Source: Dichetophora obliterata
Taxonomy: Eukaryota > Arthropoda > Insecta > Diptera > Sciomyzidae
Reading direction: 5' to 3'
Length of the DNA: 64,000 bases
Assembly (NCBI GenBank): GCA_963920525.1
Contig: OY986438.1
Span: forward strand, 75,376,136-75,440,135
The position numbers and the translations under genes were made by a program. Numbering within the stretch: position 1 is the first letter of the stretch; each line of letters begins with the position of its first letter. A model generated the notes under the pieces. The model searched no databases. It was not told the DNA's origin and saw only the letters and a list, made by a program, of their open reading frames with translations. Positions 1-11,186 of the stretch are shown here, piece after piece.

Positions 1-2146
1 TGCACATTGGAAAAACGTGTTTTGTTAATATAGATGATATTATCATCTTTAGTAAAGATCGTCACATTAAAGACATTTAAAGTATTTTTAAAACTCTACA
101 CGAGGCTAATATGAAAATACAGTTAGACAAAAGTGAATTTTTTAGACAAGAAGTTGAATTTTTAGGCTTTATCGTGTCTCACAAAGGAGTCAAAACAAAT
201 CCAACAAAAATAAAAGCAATAGTACAATTTCCATACCCCAAAACATTAAAAGACCTTAGGTCATTTTTGGGACTCTCTGGATAGTTTCGTCGGTTTGTTA
301 AGGATTACACCAAAGTAGCGAAACCTTTAACATCTCTCTTGAGAGGGGAGGATGGACTTGTGTCCAAGAACTTATCTCGGAAAAAAATAATTCACCTCGA
401 TAGCGCAGCGAAGGATGCCTTCGACAAACTTAAAAGAATACTCTCATCTAGAGATACAATCCTAATATATCCCGATTATACAAAAAGTTTTGAGCTCACT
501 ACCGACACCTCTAACTATGCTAAGGTGCCGCTTTAAGTCAGGAGAAAAGACCGATAACTTTCATTTCGAGAACATTGAGTTCCACGGAAGAAAATTACTC
601 AGCCAATGAGCGAGAAATGCTCGCTATAATTTGGGCTTTAAACTCATTGCGTAATTATCTGTATGGATCAGCGAAAGTAAAAATTTATACAGACCACCAA
701 CCGTTGACATACGCGTTGAGTAGTAAAAACAATAACTCAAAAATGAAAAGATGGAAAGCCATCTTAGAAGAGTATAATTATGAGCTTCACTACACACCTG
801 GGAAAAGCAATGTGGTTGCCGATGCTCTCTCTAGACCACCCCGCGTCGATCAAATAAACTCTCTAACATCCGCCACCCATAGTGATGAAAGTTCTGGTGA
901 AAACCTTATAGCGGCAGTAGAATGCCCAATAAACGTTTTTAAAAACCAAATATTTTTGCTATTAGGTGAAGAACCTAGTTATCAGTTCAAAATTCCATTT
1001 CCGCGTTACCACAAGCATGTCAAAGTTCGAAATAGTTATTCTGAGGATAATCTAATTGATATATTAAAAAGGTACCTCAACCCAGATGTCATTAACGGCA
1101 TTTTAACAGAAGAACGAATTATGGGAAAAATTCAAACGATCTACCCTACACATTTCAGTAATCATAGAGTCAGATACACGCAAAGCCAAGTTCAAGATTT
1201 AACAAACGAAACTGAACAAGAAGAAGAAATGTTAAAAATTCATAAAAGAATACATAGAAATAGCCGCGAAAATAAGCAACAGTTACTTGAAAAATTATAT
1301 TTTCCCAAAATGAGTGTTAAAATTAGTAATGTATTAAAACAATGTAAAATATGCAAACAATATAAATACGACAGGCACCCTTATAAGATTCCGATATCAT
1401 CAACACCTATTCCACAATACGCAGGTGAAATAGTACATATTGACACTTACAGTACCGAAAAGAAATTAGTACTCACAGCCATAGACAAACTTACCAAATA
1501 TGCGCAAGCCCACATAATTAATTCAAAATCAATTGAAGATATCAGAGAACTACTGAGGAAAATCATTTTTGCATATGGAGTACCAAGAATAATAGTCATG
1601 GACAACGAAAAGTCCCTTAACTCAGCATCCATCTGTTTTATGCTAGAGGACCAATTAGGTATCGAAATTCACAAGACACCCCCTTACACCAGCTCTGCAA
1701 ACGGTCAGGTAGAACGTTTTCATTCTACCTTATCCGAGATAATGCGCTGCCTTAAAACAGATCACATTCATACGAACTTTACAGAGTTGTTAGAACAAGC
1801 AGTATATGAGTATAACTGCACTGTGCACTCAACTACTCAGAAAAAACCAATAGAAGCTTTCTTCGGTAAGAGAGTAACCATAGACCCCGAACAGTATGAG
1901 AATGCAAGGAGAGAAAATATTGCAGCAATAGTAAAAAAACAAGAAAAAGATTTAAAAGTCCACAATGAAAAAAGGAAACCAAGCAAGACATATGAAATAG
2001 GAGAAACAATTTTTGTAAAGGTAAACAAGCGCTTAGGTACAAAGCTTTCTTCTAGATACAAGAAAGAAATAGTAAAAGAAGATAGGAAAAATACAGTCAT
2101 CACAGAGACAGGAAAAACCGTTCATAAAAATCTAATCCGTAACTAA
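1..2146 (+). pseudogene. gypsy/errantivirus-type pol remnant (RT end, RNase H, integrase)
   Basis: This is the 3' part of a Ty3/gypsy pol gene; the window cuts off its 5' part. Bases 1-338 encode the end of the reverse transcriptase: the active-site region reads VNIDD where the family has YxDD, and stop codons fall near 80 and 282. The connection and RNase H domains follow to about 835 (TDHQPLTYAL, ADALSR). From about 1200 to 2146 lies an integrase with a zinc-finger region (CKICKQY), a catalytic core (HIDTYS, MDNE, GQVERFH) and a basic C-terminus. The 575-2146 stretch is one open frame, while the RT part is broken. An env-like ORF follows directly, which is the errantivirus order. I infer a dead copy: the RT active site is altered and there are in-frame stops. 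Confidence 0.9.
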
Positions 2147-2149
2147 CTT

Positions 2150-4363
2150 TTATATCCACAGGTTCTTATTTCAATCCGTTTTAAGCTATATACACATAGT
2201 CAATTACACGGATACCCAAATAGTTACCATTCTCGATGGTAATGCCAAAATTCAAGAAGAAACATTTAAATTCATCCATCTCATAGGCCTAAATCAGTAC
2301 GACGAGTTTTTACAACAAACATGGACGACTATTAACCAGGATATTCCCAAGACAAATACTCTTTACCCTACACTACAACTGGAACTGCAACAAACCATTG
2401 ATATACTAAGGACGATAGAACCATTTGAACCTAGCAGACAGAGACGCTCATTTAATATCTTAGGGACAGCATGGAAATACCTTGCAGGGACACCGAACCA
2501 TGACGACATGGAAATAGTAACAAAATCGTTAGACGAACTGACAGATAACAATAATCAACAAATCGTAATAAATAAATCATTCAATGAACGAATAAATAAG
2601 GTCATACAGACCACAAATAAAATAATGAATAGTATAAAGAAAGATAATATTTTAATAGACGAAATAATATTTATGTTTCAAAATAAGCTAAGACTAATAA
2701 AAGAAGAATTAGTAAACATAAAATATACCATACTTTGGGCAAAAAGTAATATTATAAATTCAATGTTGTTAGATAAAATAGAACTTAAGCAAACGATTAA
2801 AAAACTAAAAGAAGAAAATATGCCTTTCGCTAATATAGATGAAGCATTAGAATATGCTCAAGTAAATGTTCTCTATAATAATATGAATTTAATTTATATC
2901 ATACAAATTCCACTAAGTACGAAAGAAATTTATAGTAATATGTTAATAAAAGCAGTAAAAAGAAATGATTCTATTATAAATATGGAATATAAAGAAATTT
3001 TAAGAATAAATAATGAACTCTACCGTGTAAAACAAGAATGTAATAGGTATAATCAAATTAAAATTTGTAAAAAAACAAATTTAGAAGATTTAAGTAAGGA
3101 AAATTGTATCAATAAGTTATTACAAGGACTTAATTCAACATGCACCTTTAGCAACCACCAGCATATACCGAAAGTCGAAGAATTACATCCAGGATTACTG
3201 TTTTTAAATGGATTCAATGGTACAATGCAATCGGAGACGAATTACCATCTGAAAGGAACTTTTCTAATTAAATTCCATACAGTGTTGCCATGAAAAAAAA
3301 ATTTGCAGCGTAACTTTTGCACTCTGCTCGTCGGATTTCTCATAGGATTTGTGAAACTCTGAAAACAAGAACTAAGAAATTTTCAGTCGCATTTTACAAC
3401 AAAGAAGACAAATAAAATATTGTATTTTATTAGACGTATGACGTGTATTTAAGGTTTATTTTTTTAAATAAATAAAATTTTTTTTAAAAGTCAATTCTAT
3501 AGTCATTATAACTATAGAAAATATATTATAATAAATTACATTTTGAAAATATTTTTGAACACACAAACAAAGAGTAAAAATTAAGTTAAAAATACATTTG
3601 AAACACAGTTTGGTTTAATGTAGATCTCTTAAATCGGTAAAAATGAAATGCATAGAGATATAACTTTAGTTTTATTAATATTTATTTGACCAAAAGTTCG
3701 CTCAACGTTAGCTGAGGAATTCGGTAATAAAAAATAAATTTTTCCATTATTGGAAATGCAGAAGTACATCGCATCTTTTTATTTTAAAGTTGCCATAAAT
3801 TTTATTATACTAATTTTTTATTTTCATATATATATATATGTATATAAAAATATATGCAAAATCGAACGCCGGATCTACTTTTTCTGAAATCGTAACATTT
3901 TCAAGAATTTCGGTCAAATATCGGAACGTCGGATTCAAGTATTAAAATCGTAACATATTCGATATATCGGACCATATGGCAACGCTGATTCCATAACTGC
4001 AGCATAAAAATAAATGGACAAAGTTATTCAAATCTAGAAGCACCTACTATTGAACTACAACCGGCAATTATGCAACCATCCCCAATAGAAGGAAAAAAAG
4101 TTAAATTGCTATCATTAGAAGCCTTAGAAGAACTACATATAAGAAATACAAAGCAACTGAAAAATCTTCAAAATAATGCAACAATAAACAGGTTTACAAT
4201 TGGAATATTTGCACTTGCCATGATAACATTCACCGTCCTCATGTTACGACCCCGGAAAGGATCTAAAGTTATCATTAATGAACCAAGTACATTTGAAAAA
4301 GTTATTGCTCCAGAGCCCGAATTACAGCCAGTTCCAAGAATTCACAATTTGCCATATTTTTGA
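2150..4363 (+). pseudogene. errantivirus-type env-like gene, split by a hAT MITE
   Basis: The frame downstream of integrase encodes a retroviral-type envelope glycoprotein. A furin-type RQRR site lies near 2437-2448 and is followed by a glycine-rich stretch (FNILGTAWKYLAGTP) in the position of the fusion peptide of insect errantivirus Env. A long lysine-, isoleucine- and asparagine-rich ectodomain runs to about 3279. A 708 bp element interrupts the gene at 3280-3987. The frame resumes after the duplicated target site and ends with a hydrophobic membrane segment (about 4195-4245), a short basic tail and a stop at 4361-4363. Allowing for insert plus duplication (716 bp), the two parts are in the same frame, so the insertion hit a previously open gene. 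The N-terminus and splice acceptor were not resolved. Confidence 0.85.
3280..3987. mobile_element. hAT-type MITE (708 bp) with 8 bp target duplication
   Basis: The ends are imperfect inverted repeats: CAGTGTTGCCAT at the left and ATGGCAACGCTG at the right, which pair with one mismatch. Direct repeats of ATTCCATA (3272-3279 and 3988-3995) flank it. An 8 bp duplication and a CAG-type terminus are hallmarks of the hAT superfamily. There is no coding capacity; the interior is AT-rich with diverged internal repeats near 3860-3970. It must have been moved by a transposase encoded elsewhere. Confidence 0.9.
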
Positions 4364-4395
4364 ACGATTGGGACAATCGCATTTAAGAAGGGAGG

Positions 4396-4541
4396 AGTTA
4401 ACGTGATAAACATTTAATTCTACAACTAATAAATAATATGCTGACACCGTGGTTTCCAACACACGCGCATAGTTAAGGTGATAAACATTTAACTCTACAA
4501 ATAATGAATAATATGCTTACACCGTGGTTTCCAACACACGC
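4396..4541 (+). repeat. Tandem pair of gypsy LTR-start fragments
   Basis: A purine-rich tract (about 4386-4396) follows the env stop, then comes AGTTAACGTGATAAACATTT, resembling the start of a gypsy-family LTR. This 75 bp segment (4396-4470) is followed by a second, diverged copy (4471-4541). Both stop at the same CACACGC point, and the second copy joins BEL gag sequence directly. The LTR is therefore truncated, and its beginning is duplicated in tandem. Confidence 0.6.
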
Positions 4542-5522
4542 AGTGGAAAAACTTTTCTACTTAAACAATAAAACACGTGGTGAAGCAAAGGAGATTGTTC
4601 GAAAATCTCCGTTAACCAATGATGGTTTTGCGCAAGTTTGGCAAGATTTGTCTGATCGATACGAAAATAAACGTATCATGGTCAACAGCCAACTTAAGAT
4701 TTTATATAATCTACACTATGTGCCAAAAGAATCTGGCACAGAACTTAAAAAGCTTCAACGAGATATCAGTGGTTGCATTTTTGCTCTAAAAATGCACAAC
4801 ATTGATATTAATAATTGGGATGCAATCGTTGTGTACCTTTGCTCAACAAGATTGCCAGAGGTTACGTTCTCCCTATGGGAGCAGTCCATTGTGAATAAAA
4901 ACGAAATTTCAAAATGGACAGACCTCGATTCACAAGTCGGTTTCAAACTCTTGAAACCGTGTCTGATATTCGCAGCTCTACCGGCGCAATACCCAGACAA
5001 ATTTCGACCTCTACCTCCTCCAACTCAAAACAAAACCAGAGCAATTCATCTGGTAAAAAGGTAAATAATTACCAAATTAAAATTACTTCGGCAAATTGTA
5101 AGCTGTGTACTTCAGAACAGCATGCACTTCGCTTTTGTCCCCAGTTTTTGAGAATGGATGTTAGTCAACGGCTATCAATGGTGAGAAAACACAAGTTTTG
5201 TCTAAATTGTTTAGCTCATTCTCATGAAGTGAAGGAGTGCAAGAGTCAATTTACGTGTGTGATGTGCAAACAACGTCATAACACGCTCTTGCATCGAGAC
5301 TCAGCTCCACCCCAATCTCCTGCTACGAGCAATGACTCAAGTAGGTCGAACTCTCGATCCAACCCCCCGGACTCTAACACACAATTTCATTCCACTTTAA
5401 TACAGTCCACTAGCAATGACATTCAATCATGCTTCGCTACCAATACCAAACACGTATTGCTTGGTACAGCAATGGATCGTCGTACACAACTAGAGCTCTT
5501 ATCGACTCTGGCTCTGAAGGTA
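4542..5522 (+). pseudogene. BEL/Pao gag and start of protease (5' truncated, frameshifted)
   Basis: The region encodes the Pao-type gag core, with the pattern GEAKEIVRK...LTNDGFAQVWQDLSDRYENKR found in that family. Two CCHC-like cysteine clusters follow (CKLCTSEQHALRFCPQF near 5100; CLNC...CVMCKQRH near 5205-5280), then a Ser/Asn-rich linker and the start of an aspartic protease (the aspartate-serine-glycine motif near 5510-5520). A frame change near 4920-4940 separates the first ORF (ends 5064) from the second (4914 onward). The protease is cut at 5522 by the gypsy-type element and resumes at 11187. Confidence 0.85.
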
Positions 5523-5526
5523 CGTT

Positions 5527-5927
5527 TTTGGTGCACAACAAACTTTTTAATTTTGATTTATAATTTTTATTTTTTTAATATATTTTTTATAACTGTTTAT
5601 TTGAAAATATTTTATTCAACTGAAATTTTCAAATGAAAATTTCTGATTGATACAAATATGAATATTTATACAAATGTTTTTATAATAACAAGTATTTATA
5701 ACAAAGTGTAAATAAATTAACATAAGAATAATATAAATGTTAAGTTGAGGTAAGTAAGATGTAAATTAATAATCAACAATAGGTAAGTACAATGTAAGTT
5801 AAGAATCAACGAGAAGGTAAGTAAAATGTAAGTTGAAAATCAATGTAACAGAAGATAAGTATTGTAAAATGGAAGTTAGGAATTCAACTAATGTGGTGAT
5901 GCAACTTAAAGTTATTGAGTCACCACA
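5527..5927 (-). repeat. 3' LTR of the gypsy-type element
   Basis: This 401 bp sequence starts TTTGGTGCAC and ends CACCACA on the plus strand (TGTGGTGACTC at its own 5' end). It matches 10782-11182 except for two transitions that I could see. The plus-strand neighbour at 5928-5950 is the complement of the polypurine tract, as expected for the 3' LTR of a minus-strand element. Confidence 0.92.
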
Positions 5928-7507
5928 TTATTCCCCCTCCTTTTTTTTAAAAAAAATCTTGGTAGTATTCGCTAACAGGTTAAAGTGTACTTTTTTAGTA
6001 TCTTTATGTTTGGTTAACTGTGTCTGTGCTGTCTCAGTGTCTAGGGAGGCTGGTTTTATTCTATCGATGTTGACTGTTGTGTTAGTGTTATGTCTACGAA
6101 TTGTGAAATATTTTGGTGTTCTCTCAACCACTTTGAAGGGGCCATCGTACGCTTCTTGTAGTGTTTTGCGGATCGTGTCGTTGCGTACGAAAACAAAGTT
6201 ACAAGTACTGAGGGCTCGAGGTATATCCGATTGGAAGTTAGTGTTATGATGCGTAATGTTTGACTTTTTGTTTTCTACTACCTCTTTAAGTTTGGCTAAG
6301 GTGTCCGATGGATTAAAATTCTGACTGCTATGTATTACTAATTGCTGTGGTAGCCTGAGTGTTTGCCCAAATACCATCTCAGCGGGTGAAGCTTTAATGT
6401 CTTCTTTGACCGTGGACCTGAGTCCTAGAAGAATTAGTGGCAACTCTGTGTACCAATTTGTCTGATTGTTGCTTGCTATTATAGACGTCTTCAGTTGACG
6501 ATGAAACCTTTCTACAATCCCGTTAGCTTGTGGATGATAAGCAGAAAAGGTAATGTGTTTGCTTCCTAGATTCTTAACGAAGTTTCTAAAAGTTGTGGAC
6601 TTGAATTGAGGTCCTCGATCAGTGGTAATTTCCAAAGGAACTCCCAGATATTGTCTTTAATTGGATACGCTTCGGGCCAACGTGTTTTTCTGTCAACTAG
6701 GGTAAGCAAATATCTGTAACCTTGTGATATTGGTAAGGGACCAACTATATCGACGTGAACGTGTTCAGAACGTCCGTGTTCGCACCAAATTTTAATGTTA
6801 AGTATTGGTATGTGTACTTGTTCTAGTTTGTAAATATGTTTGTTTAGTATTTCTTGTAGTTCTGTATCTATATTTTGTTCTTTGTGTAGAGTTTTGAGAT
6901 TAATCTCTGAGGTTGTGAAAGCCTCTATCTCAGCTCTTGAAAGTGCGTCTGCTACGGTGTTATCTGTACCTTTAATGTGTTTGATGTCGTTGGAAAACTG
7001 TGCGATGTATTCTAAATGTCGTATTTGTCTTGGACTTCTCTCAGTTTTTGAATGTAATGCTGAAGTTAGTGGTTTGTGATCCGTGTATATGGTAAATGTG
7101 CGTCCTTCTAAATAGTGTCTAAAGTGTTTAATTGTGAGGTAAATGGCTAGTAGTTCGCGATCGAACGTGCTGTATTTTATTTCTGTAGTAGATAATTTTT
7201 TTGAAAAGAATGCCAGTGGTTCTGTTTTTTGATTATGTTCTTGTTGTAAGACTGCGCCTATAGCGGTGTTTGATGCATCCACAGTGATAGAAAGTTTTGT
7301 TTTACTATTGAAATGTTTAAGTAGTGTTTCCTTAGCGAAACTTTCTTTTATCTCTGTGAATGCTTGTGTTGTGTTTTCTGTCCATGTTAAGTGTTTGTCC
7401 TTTGTTTTTGTTGCTGTAGTTACCATTTCGTAAATGTGTGTGAGTGTGTGTGCTAGTTTTGGAATGCATCTGTGGTAGTAGTTAATCATCCCGATGAATT
7501 TCTGCAT
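5928..7507 (-). pseudogene. Gypsy-type RNase H and integrase (internally deleted)
   Basis: The minus strand carries the connection and RNase H domains (TVDASNTAIGAVL, YTDHKPLTSAL, VADALSR) and then integrase. The HHCC zinc-binding domain is missing: sequence jumps from the RNase H tail to the catalytic core (VDIVGPLP). A second short deletion with a frame change lies near 6636-6660. The core then continues with TDRGPQF and GIVERFHRQL, so the D, D and E residues are present but in two frames. The C-terminal part ends in a lysine-rich tail at 5928 just inside the LTR border. The deletions make a functional integrase unlikely. Confidence 0.88.
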
Positions 7508-7531
7508 TTGTTTGACTGTTTCTGGTTTTGG

Positions 7532-8378
7532 CTAGTCTTTTATGCATTGAATTCTATCGGGAGATGGTTTTATGCCTTTGTTTGAAATTGTGTAACTTAG
7601 AAAATTTATTTTGTCCACGCCGAAAATACATTTATTGGGTTTGATGTTTAGTCCGTAATTGTCTAGTTTTTCAAAAACTAAATTTAGGTGTCTAATGTGT
7701 TCTTCTTCTGTCTCACTGGCCACTAAAATGTCATCAAGGTATACGAAAACGAAGTCTAGTTCTCTCAGTACTTCGTTGATAAATCGTTGGAATGTTTGAG
7801 CTGCGTTTCGTAAACCGAATGGCATTCTTAGAAACTCAAACATTCCGAACGGTGTGGTGATTGCAGTTTTATGTATGTCTTCTGTAGCCATGGGTATTTG
7901 GTGGTATGCTCTGATTAAGTCTAATTTTGAAAATATGTGTTTATTGTGTAAGTCTATATTCAAGTCGTGTATGTGTGGTAAAGGGTAGCGGTCTGGAATT
8001 GTAATTGCGTTAAGTCTTCTATAGTCACCACAGGGTCTCCAGTCATTCACATCCTTTTTAGGTACCAAGTGTAGAGGAGACGCTGACATGGAGTCTGAAG
8101 GACGACAAATGCCTACTTTAATTAAAAACTCAAATTCTTTTTTAGCAATTTTGTATTTGTTAGTGTCAAGGCGTCTGGGTCTGGAAAAAGGTAGCTGTCC
8201 TTCTGTAGTTATATGGTGTACTGTTTTGTGTTTAACTGGTTTATTGTAGTCTGCTTCTGTAGTCAGTGATGGATAATTTTTGAGTATATTTGTGTATTTG
8301 TTTTCTAGTGAAATTAGTTTAGGTAATGATGTTTCTGTGAATGCTGTGATGGCGTTGACTGTTAATTGTGTAAGTGGA
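7532..8378 (-). pseudogene. Gypsy-type reverse transcriptase
   Basis: The minus strand encodes a Ty3/gypsy RT with [32 protein letters not shown], a catalytic YLDD (near 7735-7745) and the thumb region. The coding frame continues upstream of the ATG at 8089 to about 8378, covering the PR-RT linker. A TAG stop at 7530-7532 separates it from the RNase H part, in a place where the reading otherwise runs on into the conserved connection region, so it looks like a point mutation. All key RT motifs are intact. Confidence 0.9.
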
Positions 8379-8831
8379 TCAATGAGCTTTTTGTGTTGTA
8401 AGTCTATTAGGAGTCCGTATTTTGTTTAAAAAATCTGCTCCTATGATCGGTCGTGTGATGTCTGCTAATATGAATGTAAAAGGAAAGTCACGTCTTAGTT
8501 TTAAATTTACGTTTAGTAATTTCTTGCCAAAAGTCGCAATCGTGCTACCGTTAGCTGCTGTCTGTATTAAGTCTGAATTTTTTTGGTGGGGTCTAAATTT
8601 ATTTACAGGAAGTACTGATACTTCAGCTCCGCTGTCTATTAAAAAATTTATGTGGTTGTCATTGTCATAAATAAAAAGACGGCGTGTTAGAATTGTTTGA
8701 CTTCCATTATTAGCCGTCGCAATTATGGAGTCACCTAGTTTGTCGAATTGTGTTGTGTTGTGTTGTGTTGTGTTGAGTGTCGTTTTGTCTGAATGAACAT
8801 GGTTGTTCACATCGTCTAGCTGCCCTACCAA
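8379..8831 (-). CDS. Gypsy-type retroviral aspartic protease
   Basis: This minus-strand ORF contains the aspartic protease active site [12 protein letters not shown] and the later hydrophobic [13 protein letters not shown] segment, which corresponds to the flap and second conserved motif of retropepsins. It overlaps the 3' end of gag by about 100 bp in another frame, the usual gag-pol arrangement that requires frameshifting. It would process Gag-Pol in virus-like particles. The frame ends at 8379, just before RT. Confidence 0.8.
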   Translation of the reverse strand: MVGQLDDVNNHVHSDKTTLNTTQHNTTQFDKLGDSIIATANNGSQTILTRRLFIYDNDNHINFLIDSGAEVSVLPVNKFRPHQKNSDLIQTAANGSTIATFGKKLLNVNLKLRRDFPFTFILADITRPIIGADFLNKIRTPNRLTTQKAH

Positions 8832-9732
8832 ATCTAAAGTGGTATCTGCATACCCAGTTGACAGGTCGTGATATGCTTCTTGAAGGGGATCTACGTTTTG
8901 GGTATCTTTGGTAATTTGTTTCTCGTGAATTATTACGATATCGATCGTTTTTTAGTTCTTGGACCTCAATTGCCAGTTTGTTGAAACTTGTTAGAATCTT
9001 TGAGGTCGTTTCGGCAAACGATTGCGTAATCATCGTGAGTTCAGTAGATTTAGGGATGCGTTGGGTATCATTGCCAACTGAAGCTACTTCTGTTTCTGAC
9101 ATAACTTCCCACAGTTTGTCAGCTAATCTCAATAATTCATCTAAGTCTTTGTGATTAGATCCGGTCAATGCTATATTGAGACTTTTGGGGAGCTTTCGTA
9201 GCCAAATTTTAGAGATTAATTCACTATCAACTGTGGTACCGGCCAACATGAGTAGTGCTCTATAGAATTGAGATGGTTTTTGGTCACCCATCTCGGTGCC
9301 AGACAGAATTTTGTCGAACCTCTTAGTCTCGCTCAGAGTGTGTCTATCGATTAATGTTTTTTTTAAACCTTTATATAAATTTGAAGACGGAGGTTTTTGA
9401 ATAAAGTCAAGCACCGTTATGATTACCTCTTGAGGTAGAGCTGTAACTAGGTATTCGTACTTTGTTTTGTCAGTGGAAATTCCTTTTGATTGAAATTGAA
9501 TTTCTGCATGGACGAACCATGCGTCTGGACAAGTTGTCCAAAATTGTGGCAATTTAACTGATGCCGCTTGAATTTCTGACTGCATTGGAGTGTCAAATGG
9601 ATTGATGAAATCAGTCTGTAAATGTATAAGGGAACGATGGTCGCCTTCGCCAAAGTGAGCGAGAGGGTCAGAAGTTTGTGAAGGTATAGGTGTTTGCCTA
9701 GGAATGGGTGGTGGTGTGTGTGACAGACTCAT
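8731..9732 (-). CDS. Gypsy-type Gag protein
   Basis: A 333-aa minus-strand ORF with a proline-rich start (HTPPPIPRQTP) and then a capsid-like domain (PQFWTTCPDAWFVHAEIQF ... LPKSLNIAL) shared by Gag proteins of several insect gypsy lineages. Near the C-terminus lies a cysteine-containing segment ([21 protein letters not shown]), the zinc-binding-like motif of this lineage. The C-terminal tail over 8731-8775 is a [11 protein letters not shown] repeat caused by a short tandem repeat. It has an intact frame and sits downstream of a ~1 kb leader. Confidence 0.85.
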   Translation of the reverse strand: MSLSHTPPPIPRQTPIPSQTSDPLAHFGEGDHRSLIHLQTDFINPFDTPMQSEIQAASVKLPQFWTTCPDAWFVHAEIQFQSKGISTDKTKYEYLVTALPQEVIITVLDFIQKPPSSNLYKGLKKTLIDRHTLSETKRFDKILSGTEMGDQKPSQFYRALLMLAGTTVDSELISKIWLRKLPKSLNIALTGSNHKDLDELLRLADKLWEVMSETEVASVGNDTQRIPKSTELTMITQSFAETTSKILTSFNKLAIEVQELKNDRYRNNSRETNYQRYPKRRSPSRSISRPVNWVCRYHFRFGRAARRCEQPCSFRQNDTQHNTTQHNTIRQTR

Positions 9733-10151
9733 AATTTCCTAAAATGTATGCCTATTAGTGTATTTCCTAACTTGTGTTGCCCTAGTGCAGTGGAGTGCCT
9801 ACGAATATGATATAATTGGTTTCTTACGTCCCGATTGTATAATATTCGTTAAAAGAAGCTAAGTGTGTACCTCGTGAGAAACTAGAATAACAAGGCAACC
9901 TGAAAAAATTTTTATAAAATGTAACAAACAAAAGGATTTACATAAATTGTCAAAAAAAAATTTAACACAGTATACAAAAATATTTTTTTATGTAGAAAGA
10001 AAATTGTTGTTGCTGCTAATGTTGTTGTTGCTGTTAATGTTGTTGTTGTTGCTGCTGCAAATGTTGTTGTTGTTGCTTTTATTGCTGCTGTTGTTGTAGA
10101 TGTTGTTGTTATTACTGCTACTGTAGTTGTTTTGTTGTTGTTGTTTAGTTT

Positions 10152-10182
<31 letters not shown>

Positions 10183-10781
10183 GGCTTTGGCTAGTGGAAG
10201 CGACGACTGATGAGGAACTTTAAGTGGAGGTGGCGTTGACGGGTATTTTTTGATGTATAAATTTAGTTGTATAAAGCGATTCTGGTAATTTTCCTCTTGA
10301 TTTCTGTATATTGAATAATATTGACGGCGTGGTTGACACTGTATCTGTGAAAACATACGGATCCTCACGAGTTCTTATTGGTGCACTTGCATTTGTTGTT
10401 GTAAGTCTGGCTGCTTGCTGACATGACATGAGAGTTGAGACTAATGCGTTCCTTGGACGTATGCGTAGGAGGCGACTTCTATGCAGCCAACTTTTTGCAA
10501 ATGTTGAGCAAAAGTAGTATGATGGAAATTCGAGGACGGCAAGGTTGTTGATATATTAGGGAGAGAAGGTGCTACAGGCGTTGGCGATGGTAGCGAGGCC
10601 GGAGATGTTGGCGGACTCACTATGGTTTCCAAAAGCAGTAGCGTTTGCCAGAGCGACGGTGCTGGCAATGAAGTTTGATGCTGTTGTAACTGCGGCTGCT
10701 GTTTTTGCTATTTTGGACGCACAATGCCGATACTTGTAGTTGTTGGTTTTTGTAGTTCTCCTCCTGGCAGGATCGCCAGTA
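9733..10781 (-). other. Leader of the gypsy-type element, with primer-binding site and (TTG)n tract
   Basis: This 1.05 kb lies between the 5' LTR and gag. It holds a long (TTG/CTG)n microsatellite at about 10003-10185, which gives artefactual Asn/Thr-rich ORFs on the minus strand. The candidate primer-binding site lies directly inside the LTR (RC about 10768-10780). The small ORFs at 9988-10368 and 10441-10668 show no recognisable domain, and I do not regard them as genes. Confidence 0.6.
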
Positions 10782-11182
10782 TTTGGTGCACAACAAACTT
10801 TTTAATTTTGATTTATAATTTTTATTTTTTTAATATATTTTTTATAACTGTTTATTTGAAAATATTTTATTCAACTGAAATTTTTAAATGAAAATTTCTG
10901 ATTGATACAAATATGAATATTTATACAAATGTTTTTATAATAACAAGTATTTATAACAAAGTGTAAATAAATTAACATAAGAATAATATAAATGTTAAGT
11001 TGAGGTAAGTAAGACGTAAATTAATAATCAACAATAGGTAAGTACAATGTAAGTTAAGAATCAACGAGAAGGTAAGTAAAATGTAAGTTGAAAATCAATG
11101 TAACAGAAGATAAGTATTGTAAAATGGAAGTTAGGAATTCAACTAATGTGGTGATGCAACTTAAAGTTATTGAGTCACCACA
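10782..11182 (-). repeat. 5' LTR of the gypsy-type element
   Basis: This 401 bp direct repeat matches 5527-5927. Its outer edge (CACCACA on the plus strand) meets the target duplication CGTT at 11183-11186, after which BEL protease sequence resumes. Near identity with the other LTR implies a recent insertion relative to the surrounding degraded elements. Confidence 0.92.
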
Positions 11183-11186
11183 CGTT

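Larger units (their letters stand above)
5527..11182 (-). mobile_element. Young gypsy-type LTR retrotransposon (minus strand) inside BEL protease
   Basis: A complete-ended 5.66 kb element has two 401 bp LTRs (5527-5927 and 10782-11182), which I found to differ at only two positions. It is flanked by the 4 bp duplication CGTT (5523-5526 and 11183-11186). Read on the minus strand it has a leader, gag, protease, RT, RNase H and integrase. A polypurine tract (RC of 5930-5950) precedes the 3' LTR. A candidate primer-binding site, TGGCGATCCTGCC, follows the 5' LTR (RC near 10768-10780). No env ORF is seen. Internal deletions and stops in pol show this copy is defective despite its near-identical LTRs. 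Confidence 0.93.

Noticed and set aside
9988..10429. Asn/Thr-rich ORFs in the leader of the gypsy-type element
   Set aside because: They are translations of a (TTG)n microsatellite with no domain and no conserved context.
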